Shown piece by piece: positions 19,183-24,998 of a DNA stretch of 25,273 nt. Below the pieces are notes generated by a model, which was not told the DNA's origin, searched no databases, and was given only the letters and a program-made list of their open reading frames with translations. Source of the DNA: CAYMKE01 sp964345135 (GTDB lineage: Bacteria; Bacteroidota; Bacteroidia; Bacteroidales; JBBRXJ01). The translations under genes and the position numbers were made by a program. Where the stretch lies: the NCBI GenBank assembly GCA_964345135.1, contig CAYFQI010000008.1, positions 1 to 25,273 of the forward strand, in the 5' to 3' direction. Each line of letters begins with the position of its first letter. Positions within the stretch are counted from its first letter, which is position 1.

Positions 19183-20058
19183 TTATCCAATTGTATGATT
19201 TTCAATTAATTCTTTTATAAGGTTATTAATTTCCTGATCATTTCCCGATAGTTTTTTGGTTTCTTTTGTTTTAAACACAACACTTTCAATCTTTTTTACT
19301 TTCGTTGGCGATCCCGAGAGTCCTAAATATTTTTCATCAGCATTTAGTTCCGAAGCACTCCATTCTTCAATGTTTAGATATGGGCGTTCGTTGTACATTT
19401 GAATGTAGTCTTCATCAGTATTTTGTCTTTCTGTAACTGTTGTGGCGTGTTTGTATTTCATTAACCGTTTTACATTACGTGGCCTGCAGTTAGAAGCTGA
19501 TCCGTGAATTGTTAAAAATACAGGCTTAGGAGAAGCGTTGATTTCTGTGCCATTTTCAAGGCGGCGTTTTACTTTTATTTCTTTATCCGTAACTGTTAAT
19601 ATTTCTTCTACATAAGTTATTTGTGGGAGTTTTAATTTTTCAGCAACCTGTGGCCCAACTTGAGCAGTATCTCCATCAATAGCTTGTCTGCCTGAAAGAA
19701 TGATGTCAAAAGGTTTTAACTTTTCTACTGCAAGGGAAATAGCATAAGAGGTTGCCAGGGTATCAGATCCTGCAAATTTTCTGTCAGTGATAAGAAATCC
19801 TCTATCTGCACCTCTATAAATAGATTCGCGAATGATTTCAGCGGCTCTTCCGGGGCCCATTGTCAACACTGTTACAGCCGACCCTTTGTAGCGGTCTTTT
19901 AATATTAATGCCTGTTCCAATGCCTGAAGGTCTTCCGGGTTAAAAATAGCAGGAAGTGCTGCCCTGTTTACAGTGCCGTCTTCTTTCATGGCTTGTTGGC
20001 CAACATTATGAGTGTCAGGGACTTGCTTGGCCAGCACTACAATATTTAATCCTTTCAT
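19183..20058 (-). CDS. etfB: Electron transfer flavoprotein subunit beta
   Basis: The 291-residue protein starts MKGLNIVVLAKQVPDTHNVG, typical of EtfB/FixA. IFNPEDLQALEQAL lies near 38-51 and the nucleotide-binding signature GRQAIDGDTAQVGPQVAE at 123-140. The family binds AMP or, in bifurcating members, FAD and NADH at this position. The protein is about 30-40 residues longer than many EtfB proteins because of a charged C-terminal tail from about 225. It is the first gene of the etfB-etfA-acd operon and has a good candidate promoter 52 bases upstream. Confidence 0.93.
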   Translation of the reverse strand: MKGLNIVVLAKQVPDTHNVGQQAMKEDGTVNRAALPAIFNPEDLQALEQALILKDRYKGSAVTVLTMGPGRAAEIIRESIYRGADRGFLITDRKFAGSDTLATSYAISLAVEKLKPFDIILSGRQAIDGDTAQVGPQVAEKLKLPQITYVEEILTVTDKEIKVKRRLENGTEINASPKPVFLTIHGSASNCRPRNVKRLMKYKHATTVTERQNTDEDYIQMYNERPYLNIEEWSASELNADEKYLGLSGSPTKVKKIESVVFKTKETKKLSGNDQEINNLIKELIENHTIG

Positions 20059-20109
20059 TGTGAGAGTTTTCAGTTTATAAATTGATTATGTTTTGTTTTT
20101 ACAAAGGAA

Positions 20110-20141
20110 CAAAGATAAAAATACTTGTAAAACAAAACAAA
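20110..20141 (-). promoter_or_regulatory. Promoter of the etfB-etfA-acd operon
   Basis: On the minus strand TTTG (20141-20138) is followed after a 20-base spacer by TATCTTTG (20117-20110). This matches both halves of the Bacteroidota primary sigma factor consensus, TTTG and TAnnTTTG, at normal spacing. Transcription would begin near 20104, leaving a leader of about 45 bases before etfB. This is the best promoter in the window. Confidence 0.62.
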
Positions 20142-20273
20142 TCAGTTATAAAATGTTCGATTTATATTTTAAATGTTTAGTATTGTTTGTATACGAAAGA
20201 AAAATAGTTTTGTTGATAATATCCGGGATCAAGAGGTGTAGCCGGATGAATTGATATTGTACACAAAAGAATG

Positions 20274-20295
20274 AATTTTATTTGTGAATAAAATT
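20274..20295. repeat. Short perfect inverted repeat overlapping the nusA 3' hairpin
   Basis: AATTTTATT (20274-20282) pairs perfectly with AATAAAATT (20287-20295) around a TGTG loop. Its right arm shares bases 20292-20295 with the neighbouring 12-bp hairpin, so both cannot form completely in the same transcript. The stem is A/T only and therefore weak. Confidence 0.45.
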
Positions 20296-20335
20296 TTAAA
20301 TCCGTGAAATACTTCGTGTATGAGGATTTAAAATT
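20292..20335 (-). terminator. Possible terminator after nusA
   Basis: AATTTTAAATCC (20292-20303) and GGATTTAAAATT (20324-20335) form a perfect 12-bp stem. Within the 20-base loop, ATAC (20309-20312) and GTAT (20318-20321) can pair as a second short stem. On the minus strand the stem ends in AATTTTATT, a weak U-rich tail, 55 bases after the nusA stop codon. The location suits a terminator, but the stem is AT-rich, so the call is tentative. Confidence 0.42.
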
Positions 20336-20389
20336 ATAATAACAACTCTGAGAACGGATATTATGAATAAACACGAAAAAATAGTCCTC

Positions 20390-21631
20390 TTAAGCATTAA
20401 ATTCCGATTTGAATACAGCTAGTGCTTCATTAATGGTTTCTTCTTCAAGGTCTGTTCTTCTTAACAAGTCTTCTTTTGAAATATCGAGGACATTTTTAGC
20501 TGTATCACAACCAATTTTTTTGAATTCATCCAAGACCCATTGATCAATTTCATCTGAGAATTCATCAAGGTTCACATCTTCTTCATCTTCATAATCAAGC
20601 TCCCTGTATACGTCTATTTCATACCCGGTAAGCCTGCTTGCCAGTTTGATATTTAGCCCTCCTTTTCCAATGGCCTGAGATACTTCATCAGGATCTAAAT
20701 AAATGTCAGCTTTTTTGGTTTCTTCGTCTATTTTTATTGAATTGATTTTGGCCGGACTCAAAGCTCTGGTAATATATAATTTGTTATTGGTTGAATAATT
20801 GATAACATCAATGTTTTCATTTTTTAATTCCCTTACTATCCCGTGAATACGTGACCCTTTCATGCCGACACATGATCCCACCGGATCAATCCGGTCATCA
20901 AATGATTCTACCGCTACTTTAGCCCGTTCTCCGGGGGCTCTTACCACTTTTTTAATGACAATTAATCCATCAAAAATTTCGGGGACTTCCAATTCGAACA
21001 ATCGCTCGAGGAATACAGGGGATGTTCTGGATAATACAATGATAGGATTATTGTTGTTCATATCAACCCGTACTACTACAGCCCGGATGCTGTCGCCTTT
21101 ATGAAAATGATCGGTTGAAATTTGTTCTGTTTTTGGAAGGATAAGCTCATTTCCTTCATCATCCAGTACAAGAACTTCTTTTTTCCATACCTGATATACA
21201 TCACCTACAATAATATCCCCGATTTTGTCTTTATATTTATTATAGACATTATTTTTTTCCAAATCACCAATACTTGCTGTCATTTTTTGGCGCAGTGTAA
21301 GTACTGCCCGGCGGCCAAAATCAATCAATTTTACCTCGTCTGTCACTTCTTCCCCAACTTCAAAATCTTCATCAATTTTTTTGGCCTCGGAAAGTGAAAT
21401 TTGTAATTTGGAATCTTCTACTTCATCATCATTTACAATTTCGCGATTCCGCCAGATTTCAAAATCGCCTTTATCTATATTAATAATGACATCAAAATTT
21501 TCACTTGTTCCATAATGCTTTTCAAGCAACGCTTTAAAAGCATCTTCCACGATATTCATCATGGTGGCCCGGTCTATATTTTTGAGTTCTCTGAACTCAG
21601 AAAACGTGTCAATTAAATTAATTTTTTCCAT
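20390..21631 (-). CDS. nusA: Transcription termination/antitermination factor NusA
   Basis: The 413-residue protein shows the NusA order: an RNA polymerase-binding N-terminal domain (about 1-125, starting with LIDTFSEFRELKNID), an S1 domain (about 135-200), KH1 with VGSCVGMKGSRI (251-262) and KH2 with AIGKGGLNIKLAS (320-332). An acidic tail with a helix-hairpin-helix-like repeat follows (about 345-413). It binds RNA polymerase and nascent RNA and modulates pausing, termination and antitermination. It follows rimP after a 37-base gap, the usual rimP-nusA pairing. The usual third partner infB does not follow: the next gene on this strand is etfB, after 331 bases. It may be regulated from the rimP leader. 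Confidence 0.96.
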   Translation of the reverse strand: MEKINLIDTFSEFRELKNIDRATMMNIVEDAFKALLEKHYGTSENFDVIINIDKGDFEIWRNREIVNDDEVEDSKLQISLSEAKKIDEDFEVGEEVTDEVKLIDFGRRAVLTLRQKMTASIGDLEKNNVYNKYKDKIGDIIVGDVYQVWKKEVLVLDDEGNELILPKTEQISTDHFHKGDSIRAVVVRVDMNNNNPIIVLSRTSPVFLERLFELEVPEIFDGLIVIKKVVRAPGERAKVAVESFDDRIDPVGSCVGMKGSRIHGIVRELKNENIDVINYSTNNKLYITRALSPAKINSIKIDEETKKADIYLDPDEVSQAIGKGGLNIKLASRLTGYEIDVYRELDYEDEEDVNLDEFSDEIDQWVLDEFKKIGCDTAKNVLDISKEDLLRRTDLEEETINEALAVFKSEFNA

Positions 21632-21668
21632 GGTTTCAATGAATTTTCCTTGAACAAATAATTATTAT

Positions 21669-22106
21669 TTAAAAATCTATGGAGACTTTAGTTGATTTAA
21701 TCTGATCAAAAGAAATTGTTTGCTCCTGTACATCTTTCTTTTTTTCTCTTAATTCGATATTAATACCTTGATTGTTAATGTTTTTTAAGATACCACTTAT
21801 TTTTCTCCCGTCTTTAAGGATAATATCTACTTTTTTACCAATATTTTTTTCATACTGGGGTATTACTTTCAAAGGCTTATTTAGTCCGGGCGAGGAAACC
21901 CTCAATTCAAAGTCTTCAAAATCCCGGTCCAGTTCATTTTCTAATGCTTCATTGATCCGGGCGCATTCTTCAATGGTAATACCATCTTTTTTATCAAGAA
22001 AGACTGAAATGATATTTCCGGGTTTGACATCCACTTCAACCAAAAATAAATCAGTATCTCTGATTTTAAGTAAGACCAATTCTTTTATATATTCTGTTTT
22101 GATCAT
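21669..22106 (-). CDS. rimP: Ribosome maturation factor RimP
   Basis: The 145-residue protein matches RimP in length and layout. An N-terminal domain contains DLFLVEVDVKPGNIISVFLD (about 19-38) and EECARINEALENELD (about 46-60). It is followed by the family signature DFELRVSSPGLNKPLK (about 65-80) and a C-terminal SH3-like barrel. RimP binds the 30S subunit and assists its maturation in the cytoplasm. The pairing with nusA directly downstream is the standard arrangement. The start at 22106 matches the family N-terminus and lies only 14 bases after a terminator-like hairpin in the leader. Confidence 0.94.
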   Translation of the reverse strand: MIKTEYIKELVLLKIRDTDLFLVEVDVKPGNIISVFLDKKDGITIEECARINEALENELDRDFEDFELRVSSPGLNKPLKVIPQYEKNIGKKVDIILKDGRKISGILKNINNQGINIELREKKKDVQEQTISFDQIKSTKVSIDF

Positions 22107-22120
22107 AGTCTTCCATAAAA

Positions 22121-22145
22121 ATAGGGGACAATTAAAGTCCCCTAT
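22121..22145 (-). terminator. Terminator-like hairpin in the rimP leader (terminator or attenuator)
   Basis: ATAGGGGAC (22121-22129) and GTCCCCTAT (22137-22145) form a perfect 9-bp stem with a 7-base loop. On the minus strand it is followed by TTTT, so the strand reads GTCCCCTATTTTTATGG, the form of an intrinsic terminator. It lies 82 bases after the dksA-like stop and 14 bases before the rimP start. That leaves no room for a separate rimP promoter below it, while a candidate -7 box lies above it. It could end the dksA-like transcript, act as an attenuator for rimP-nusA, or both. Confidence 0.6.
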
Positions 22146-22170
22146 TCATTAACAACATTATTATTTATTG

Positions 22171-22178
22171 CAAAAATA
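22171..22178 (-). promoter_or_regulatory. Candidate -7 box for rimP-nusA
   Basis: On the minus strand this is TATTTTTG, a TAnnTTTG match 64 bases before the rimP start. The nearest -33-like ATTG (22198-22195) is at a 16-base spacing, slightly short. If used, transcription starts near 22165 and runs through the leader hairpin. Confidence 0.42.
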
Positions 22179-22227
22179 CAAAAACTTCTTGATACAATGA
22201 AATACAATGAAAGATTATTAAAAAAAA

Positions 22228-22551
22228 TTATTTTGCACATTTCACACAATAAAGGCTTTCGGGTCTGATAAGTATTCTGCCAGGAGGGATTTCTGCCTTG
22301 CATTTTAAACAACGTCCAAAATCATCTGTTCCATACATCGATAAAACCCTGTTAAGATTTTGAAGCTTTTGTTCAGCTTGTCTTAATGATGCTTCGTTTA
22401 CACTTTTGTTGTTAATTGCATCCATCCTTGAAACCCGACCAATTGCAACATCTGGAGCCACAGGTTTTGTCAGTTCTTTATACTCCTCAATCAGTTTTTC
22501 TGTCTTAAAAATTTCTTCTGATATCTTTCGTTTTATTTCATGTTTTTCCAT
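22228..22551 (-). CDS. DksA/TraR-like C4 zinc-finger regulator
   Basis: I start at the ATG at 22551, giving 107 residues, because homology to this family begins at MEKHEIKRKISEEI; the frame is open further upstream but codes for part of an unrelated protein. A coiled-coil region (about 5-70) includes AIGRVSRMDAINNKSVNEAS. It is followed by a four-cysteine zinc finger: Cys81-x2-Cys84 and Cys102-x2-Cys105. DksA-like proteins enter the secondary channel of RNA polymerase and adjust initiation, often with ppGpp. The catalytic-looking acidic DxxDxA tip of E. coli DksA is not obvious, so the protein could be a divergent TraR-type member. It lies upstream of rimP on the same strand. A -7 box ends 4 bases before the start codon, so if that box is used the message would be nearly leaderless. 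Confidence 0.82.
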   Translation of the reverse strand: MEKHEIKRKISEEIFKTEKLIEEYKELTKPVAPDVAIGRVSRMDAINNKSVNEASLRQAEQKLQNLNRVLSMYGTDDFGRCLKCKAEIPPGRILIRPESLYCVKCAK

Positions 22552-22555
22552 AATA

Positions 22556-22563
22556 CAAATATA
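22556..22563 (-). promoter_or_regulatory. Candidate -7 box immediately before the dksA-like gene
   Basis: On the minus strand this reads TATATTTG, matching TAnnTTTG, and ends 4 bases before the start codon at 22551. Transcription would start at or within a base or two of the ATG. No -33 element is visible at normal spacing, so it may be a chance match. Confidence 0.28.
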
Positions 22564-22758
22564 ATAATTATTTCCCCATTTATGAATAGATTTGTCAAAT
22601 GGGATCTTATTCAGAAGTGAATCAATGACTGCACAAGTCAGCACAGAATCATCTGTAAATGTCATCTCATTGGTGAACAATTCAAAATTATAATCCTTTG
22701 TCGGATTAAATTCATAAGTTGAACCGATTTTGTCGCCGATTATTGATCTTATTATAAT
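22564..22758 (-). pseudogene. N-terminal remnant of an ADP-ribosylglycohydrolase (DraG-like)
   Basis: Translated on the minus strand from about 22758, the sequence reads IIIRSIIGDKIGSTYEF, then a stretch ending FELFTNE, then MTFTDDSVLTCAVIDSLL and KSIHKWGNNYY. This matches the N-terminus of the ADP-ribosylglycohydrolase family, including the GDxxGS start region and the metal-binding TDDS motif. Only about 65 of the usual 250-300 residues are present. No ATG, GTG or TTG start precedes the motif, and the frame runs without a stop directly into the dksA-like gene. The family removes ADP-ribose from proteins or small molecules using Mg2+, but this fragment cannot be functional alone. It appears to be the 5' end left after a deletion or rearrangement that brought in or exposed the dksA-like gene. 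Confidence 0.75.
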
Positions 22759-22882
22759 TGTATTTTTATTACTTTTTCTGAATCAATTGTACTAAAGTTG
22801 TTTGGATTCTTTTCTATTCAGCAATTTTTTTATTGGTTTACGCTCTTAATGTATTTACCATGTAAAATAATATTCATCGTGC

Positions 22883-22918
22883 AAAAAAAAAGGTGTCCTT
22901 TGGGGACACCCTTTTTTT
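22883..22918 (-). terminator. Intrinsic terminator after the lipoprotein gene, usable on both strands
   Basis: GGTGTCC (22892-22898) and GGACACC (22904-22910) form a perfect 7-bp stem with a 5-base loop. It is flanked by an A run (22883-22891) and a T run (22912-22918), so a U tract follows the stem in either direction. It lies 22 bases after the lipoprotein stop codon. Confidence 0.85.
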
Positions 22919-22939
22919 ATGGTAGTTTTTTGTAGTTTT

Positions 22940-23830
22940 TTATTCTGCAATTTTTATATCAAAAGTAATTGAACCAGCACTGAGTGAAGTTATTTTAATC
23001 AATGCATTTGTACCTGATTGTGTTTGGATAGCGTAGATATCCCCATTTGAAATATTTATTGCAATTTTACCATCAGCATATCCAGAACCAGAAGTTAAAT
23101 CACCATTTGTAAATGCGTTATTTACTATGGTTGATGTAGCATTTTCAAAATCAGTACCAGCAGGTGCTGATTTAATTGTTGTTGAATTTGAATACGTTCC
23201 TCCTCCTAAATTATTATCATCAAATTCCTTTGGAGAAACAAAAAAATGCATTAATTGGAATTGAGTATTTTTATAGTCTGTATTATCATAACCATAAATT
23301 AAATCAATGTTGGTTGCTGTTGCTTCAGTATACTTTGCTTCATTTGATACAGAAAAGTATGCTTCTCCTTTAATTGTTCCACTATTGTTATCATCGTTTA
23401 AAGTAAAAGACTTAGCTGTTAAAGTTTGATTTTGAGCTTCAGCTGTTATTGTTTTTGAAACGCTTTTTTCTAAACCATCCTTATCTGTCACTGTAAACGT
23501 GAAAGTAGTACTATTTCCATCTGTTGCAGGTGCTTGTAAATATGCAGTGTCATTATACGTTTCATTTAGATCATTTGGAATTTCTTTTTGATTCCAACCT
23601 TGTACTGCAGTATTTCCTTCTAAAATGGTAAAATAGTCTAATTTGGCATCACCATCTCTGGCTTCCCATGTTACAACTACAGTTGAGCTGGGGGTGACAG
23701 TAGTTTCCCCAATTATATTTACATCAAGAGCCGGCCCAATAGCATCATCATCATCATCTTCAGAACAACTTGTAAACCCTATTATTGCTGCCATTAGCAG
23801 CAGTCCGATTAAATTTTTAATGTTTTTCAT
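22940..23830 (-). CDS. Surface-exposed lipoprotein of unknown function
   Basis: I start at 23830 (296 residues), where a lipoprotein signal peptide begins (MKNIKNLIGLLLMAAIIGFTSC, with Cys22 as the lipidated residue). An in-frame ATG at 23857 would add nine polar residues and leave almost no leader after the candidate promoter. Cys22 is followed by Ser-Glu and five Asp, fitting the Bacteroidota lipoprotein export signal for the cell surface. Five GAT codons in a row (23743-23757) encode the Asp run and could vary in copy number without shifting the frame. Residues about 45-150 look like an immunoglobulin-like or PKD-like beta sandwich (TVTPSSTVVVTWEARDGDAKLD; STTFTFTVTDKDG). The C-terminal half is rich in Thr, Asn and Ser and I do not recognise it. 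The gene stands alone with its own promoter box and terminator. Confidence 0.78.
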   Translation of the reverse strand: MKNIKNLIGLLLMAAIIGFTSCSEDDDDDAIGPALDVNIIGETTVTPSSTVVVTWEARDGDAKLDYFTILEGNTAVQGWNQKEIPNDLNETYNDTAYLQAPATDGNSTTFTFTVTDKDGLEKSVSKTITAEAQNQTLTAKSFTLNDDNNSGTIKGEAYFSVSNEAKYTEATATNIDLIYGYDNTDYKNTQFQLMHFFVSPKEFDDNNLGGGTYSNSTTIKSAPAGTDFENATSTIVNNAFTNGDLTSGSGYADGKIAINISNGDIYAIQTQSGTNALIKITSLSAGSITFDIKIAE

Positions 23831-23868
23831 TTTTAAATTTGGTTTTAAATTAAACAATCATTTGTTTT

Positions 23869-23876
23869 CAAAAGTA
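23869..23876 (-). promoter_or_regulatory. Candidate -7 box for the lipoprotein gene
   Basis: On the minus strand this reads TACTTTTG, matching TAnnTTTG. Transcription would start near 23863, leaving about 33 bases before the chosen start at 23830 but only about 5 before the alternative at 23857. No clear -33 TTTG is present. Confidence 0.4.
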
Positions 23877-24004
23877 CAAAAAATATACAAACATTATACC
23901 ATTACGAAAAAAAAGGAAATTAGTTGTAATAATTTTTTTCAGATTTTAGATCAGATTTTAATTTCTAAATTATTCCGTATAAAATATAAATGCTTTTTAA
24001 CTGA

Positions 24005-24155
24005 TTCATAATGCACCAAAGTTGCTATAGCAGTAATCCATGGTATTGCCCGGGTTAATAAAGCAGAACGCCATTGCACTGAAAGGGCAAAAGCTACGGT
24101 TTCGTTTATAAATTTAATGTTGGGGCAACGTAACGAAGTTAGCGGGCATTATGAA
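24005..24155. repeat. 151-bp element bounded by perfect 10-bp inverted repeats
   Basis: TTCATAATGC (24005-24014) and GCATTATGAA (24146-24155) are exact reverse complements and bound the element. Inside are a 10-bp palindrome TGCTATAGCA (24023-24032) and a TTGCCC/GGGCAA inverted pair (24046-24051 and 24085-24090). Its base composition is richer in G+C than the flanks, suggesting foreign origin. On the minus strand a short frame ending at 24012 (about 35 codons back to the previous ambiguous start) shows no known domain. It could be a small non-autonomous mobile element, an integron attachment-like site or a structured RNA; no transposase or flanking direct repeat is evident. Confidence 0.5.
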
Positions 24156-24247
24156 CAAACATAAGGACTATTTATACTTTATAGGCCTCTTTTATAAAAG
24201 AAAGCAGGACAAAAACATACAGAATTAATAGGAAAATAATATTTATC

Positions 24248-24279
24248 CTTGCAATTTTTTAAAAATAAAACTATATTTG
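24248..24279 (+). promoter_or_regulatory. Promoter of the corrinoid protein gene
   Basis: CTTG (24248-24251) is followed after a 20-base spacer by TATATTTG (24272-24279). The -7 half matches TAnnTTTG exactly and the -33 half matches TTTG at three of four bases. The predicted leader is about 40 bases. Confidence 0.52.
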
Positions 24280-24323
24280 TGAAATAAAAGACTTTTATTT
24301 GTAATCATTAAAAAATATCAACC

Positions 24324-24983
24324 ATGGAAGAACTTTTTGAAAAAATTGCTTATTGTGTAGAATTTGGAAAGATAAACAAATCAACCCCCATTCCACCAGA
24401 CATGAAAGGACAAGATGGAGCTGATGAATTAACAAAGCAGGCGCTTGATCAGGGTGCAGATGCCAATGATATACTTCAGAAAGCATTGGTTGTAGGCATG
24501 GAAAAAGTGGGTGTAAAATTCAGGGAAAACAAAGTATTTGTCCCCCAGGTACTGATGTCGGCCAAAGCCATGAGTGCTGCTACAGTCCATTTACAGCCAC
24601 ATTTTGCTTCGGGGAGTATTAAACGCAAAGGTAAATTTGTTATTGGTACGGTAGCCGGCGACCTTCATGATATTGGTAAAAATATTGTTGCCATGATGGT
24701 AGAAGGCGGTGGCTGGGAAGTTATTAATCTCGGAACAGATGTAAAAACTGATAAATTTATTGAAGTCATTGATCAAAATCCAGGCTGTATAATCGGTATG
24801 TCTGCATTGCTTACTACAACTATGGGAAGTATGGAAAAATCTGTAAAAGAAATTAAAGAAAAATATCCGGATCAAAAAATATTGATTGGTGGCGCTCCTG
24901 TGAATGAAAAGTTCAAAGAACAAATAGGCGCTGATTTTTATGCTCCAGATCCACAAAGAGCTGTTGAGTATTTGAATCAATAG
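24324..24983 (+). CDS. Methyltransferase corrinoid protein (MtbC/MttC/MetH B12-domain family)
   Basis: The 219-residue protein matches the length of free-standing cognate corrinoid proteins. A four-helix cap domain spans about 1-95, with FVPQVLMSAKAM near 72-83. The Rossmann-like B12-binding domain spans about 103-219. The cobalt-coordinating signature is Asp113-Leu-His115-Asp-Ile-Gly118, followed by GMSALLTTTMGSM at 158-170 and ILIGGAPVN at 186-194. Such proteins carry a methyl group on cobalamin between two methyltransferases, one acting on a methylated substrate (methylamines, methanol, glycine betaine or methoxylated aromatics) and one on tetrahydrofolate or another acceptor. The substrate cannot be inferred. 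The neighbouring methyltransferase-like gene, 15 bases downstream, is decayed, so the protein would need a partner encoded elsewhere. Confidence 0.92.
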   Translation: MEELFEKIAYCVEFGKINKSTPIPPDMKGQDGADELTKQALDQGADANDILQKALVVGMEKVGVKFRENKVFVPQVLMSAKAMSAATVHLQPHFASGSIKRKGKFVIGTVAGDLHDIGKNIVAMMVEGGGWEVINLGTDVKTDKFIEVIDQNPGCIIGMSALLTTTMGSMEKSVKEIKEKYPDQKILIGGAPVNEKFKEQIGADFYAPDPQRAVEYLNQ

Positions 24984-24998
24984 CCTTTTATATTCATT

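Larger units (their letters stand above)
20059..20389. other. 331-base gap between nusA and etfB without a convincing gene
   Basis: The gap holds the etfB promoter at its left end and two AT-rich hairpins at its right end, nearest to nusA. A 65-codon open frame (20177-20374, minus strand) has no recognisable domain and overlaps both hairpins, so I do not call it a gene. A short inverted repeat ATCCGG/CCGGAT sits at 20221-20226 and 20242-20247. The middle of the gap is otherwise unexplained. Confidence 0.6.
23858..24323. other. 466-base gap holding an inverted-repeat element and the corrinoid gene promoter
   Basis: The left part (23858-24004) is AT-rich and holds the lipoprotein promoter box. 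The middle (24005-24155) is a GC-richer element with terminal inverted repeats. The right part is AT-rich, with a perfect 12-bp palindrome CTTTTATAAAAG (24189-24200) and the promoter of the corrinoid gene. No open frame here has convincing coding character. Confidence 0.6.

Noticed and set aside
20177..20374. 65-codon open frame on the minus strand after nusA
   Set aside because: It has no recognisable domain and no ribosome binding site, and it overlaps the two hairpins in the gap.
21772..22152. 126-codon open frame on the plus strand across rimP
   Set aside because: It is the antisense shadow of rimP and covers its leader hairpin; no family is recognised.
22552..22680. Treating the ATG at 22680 as the start of a 150-residue DksA-like protein
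   Set aside because: The extra 43 residues match an ADP-ribosylglycohydrolase fragment rather than the regulator, whose family homology starts at the ATG at 22551.
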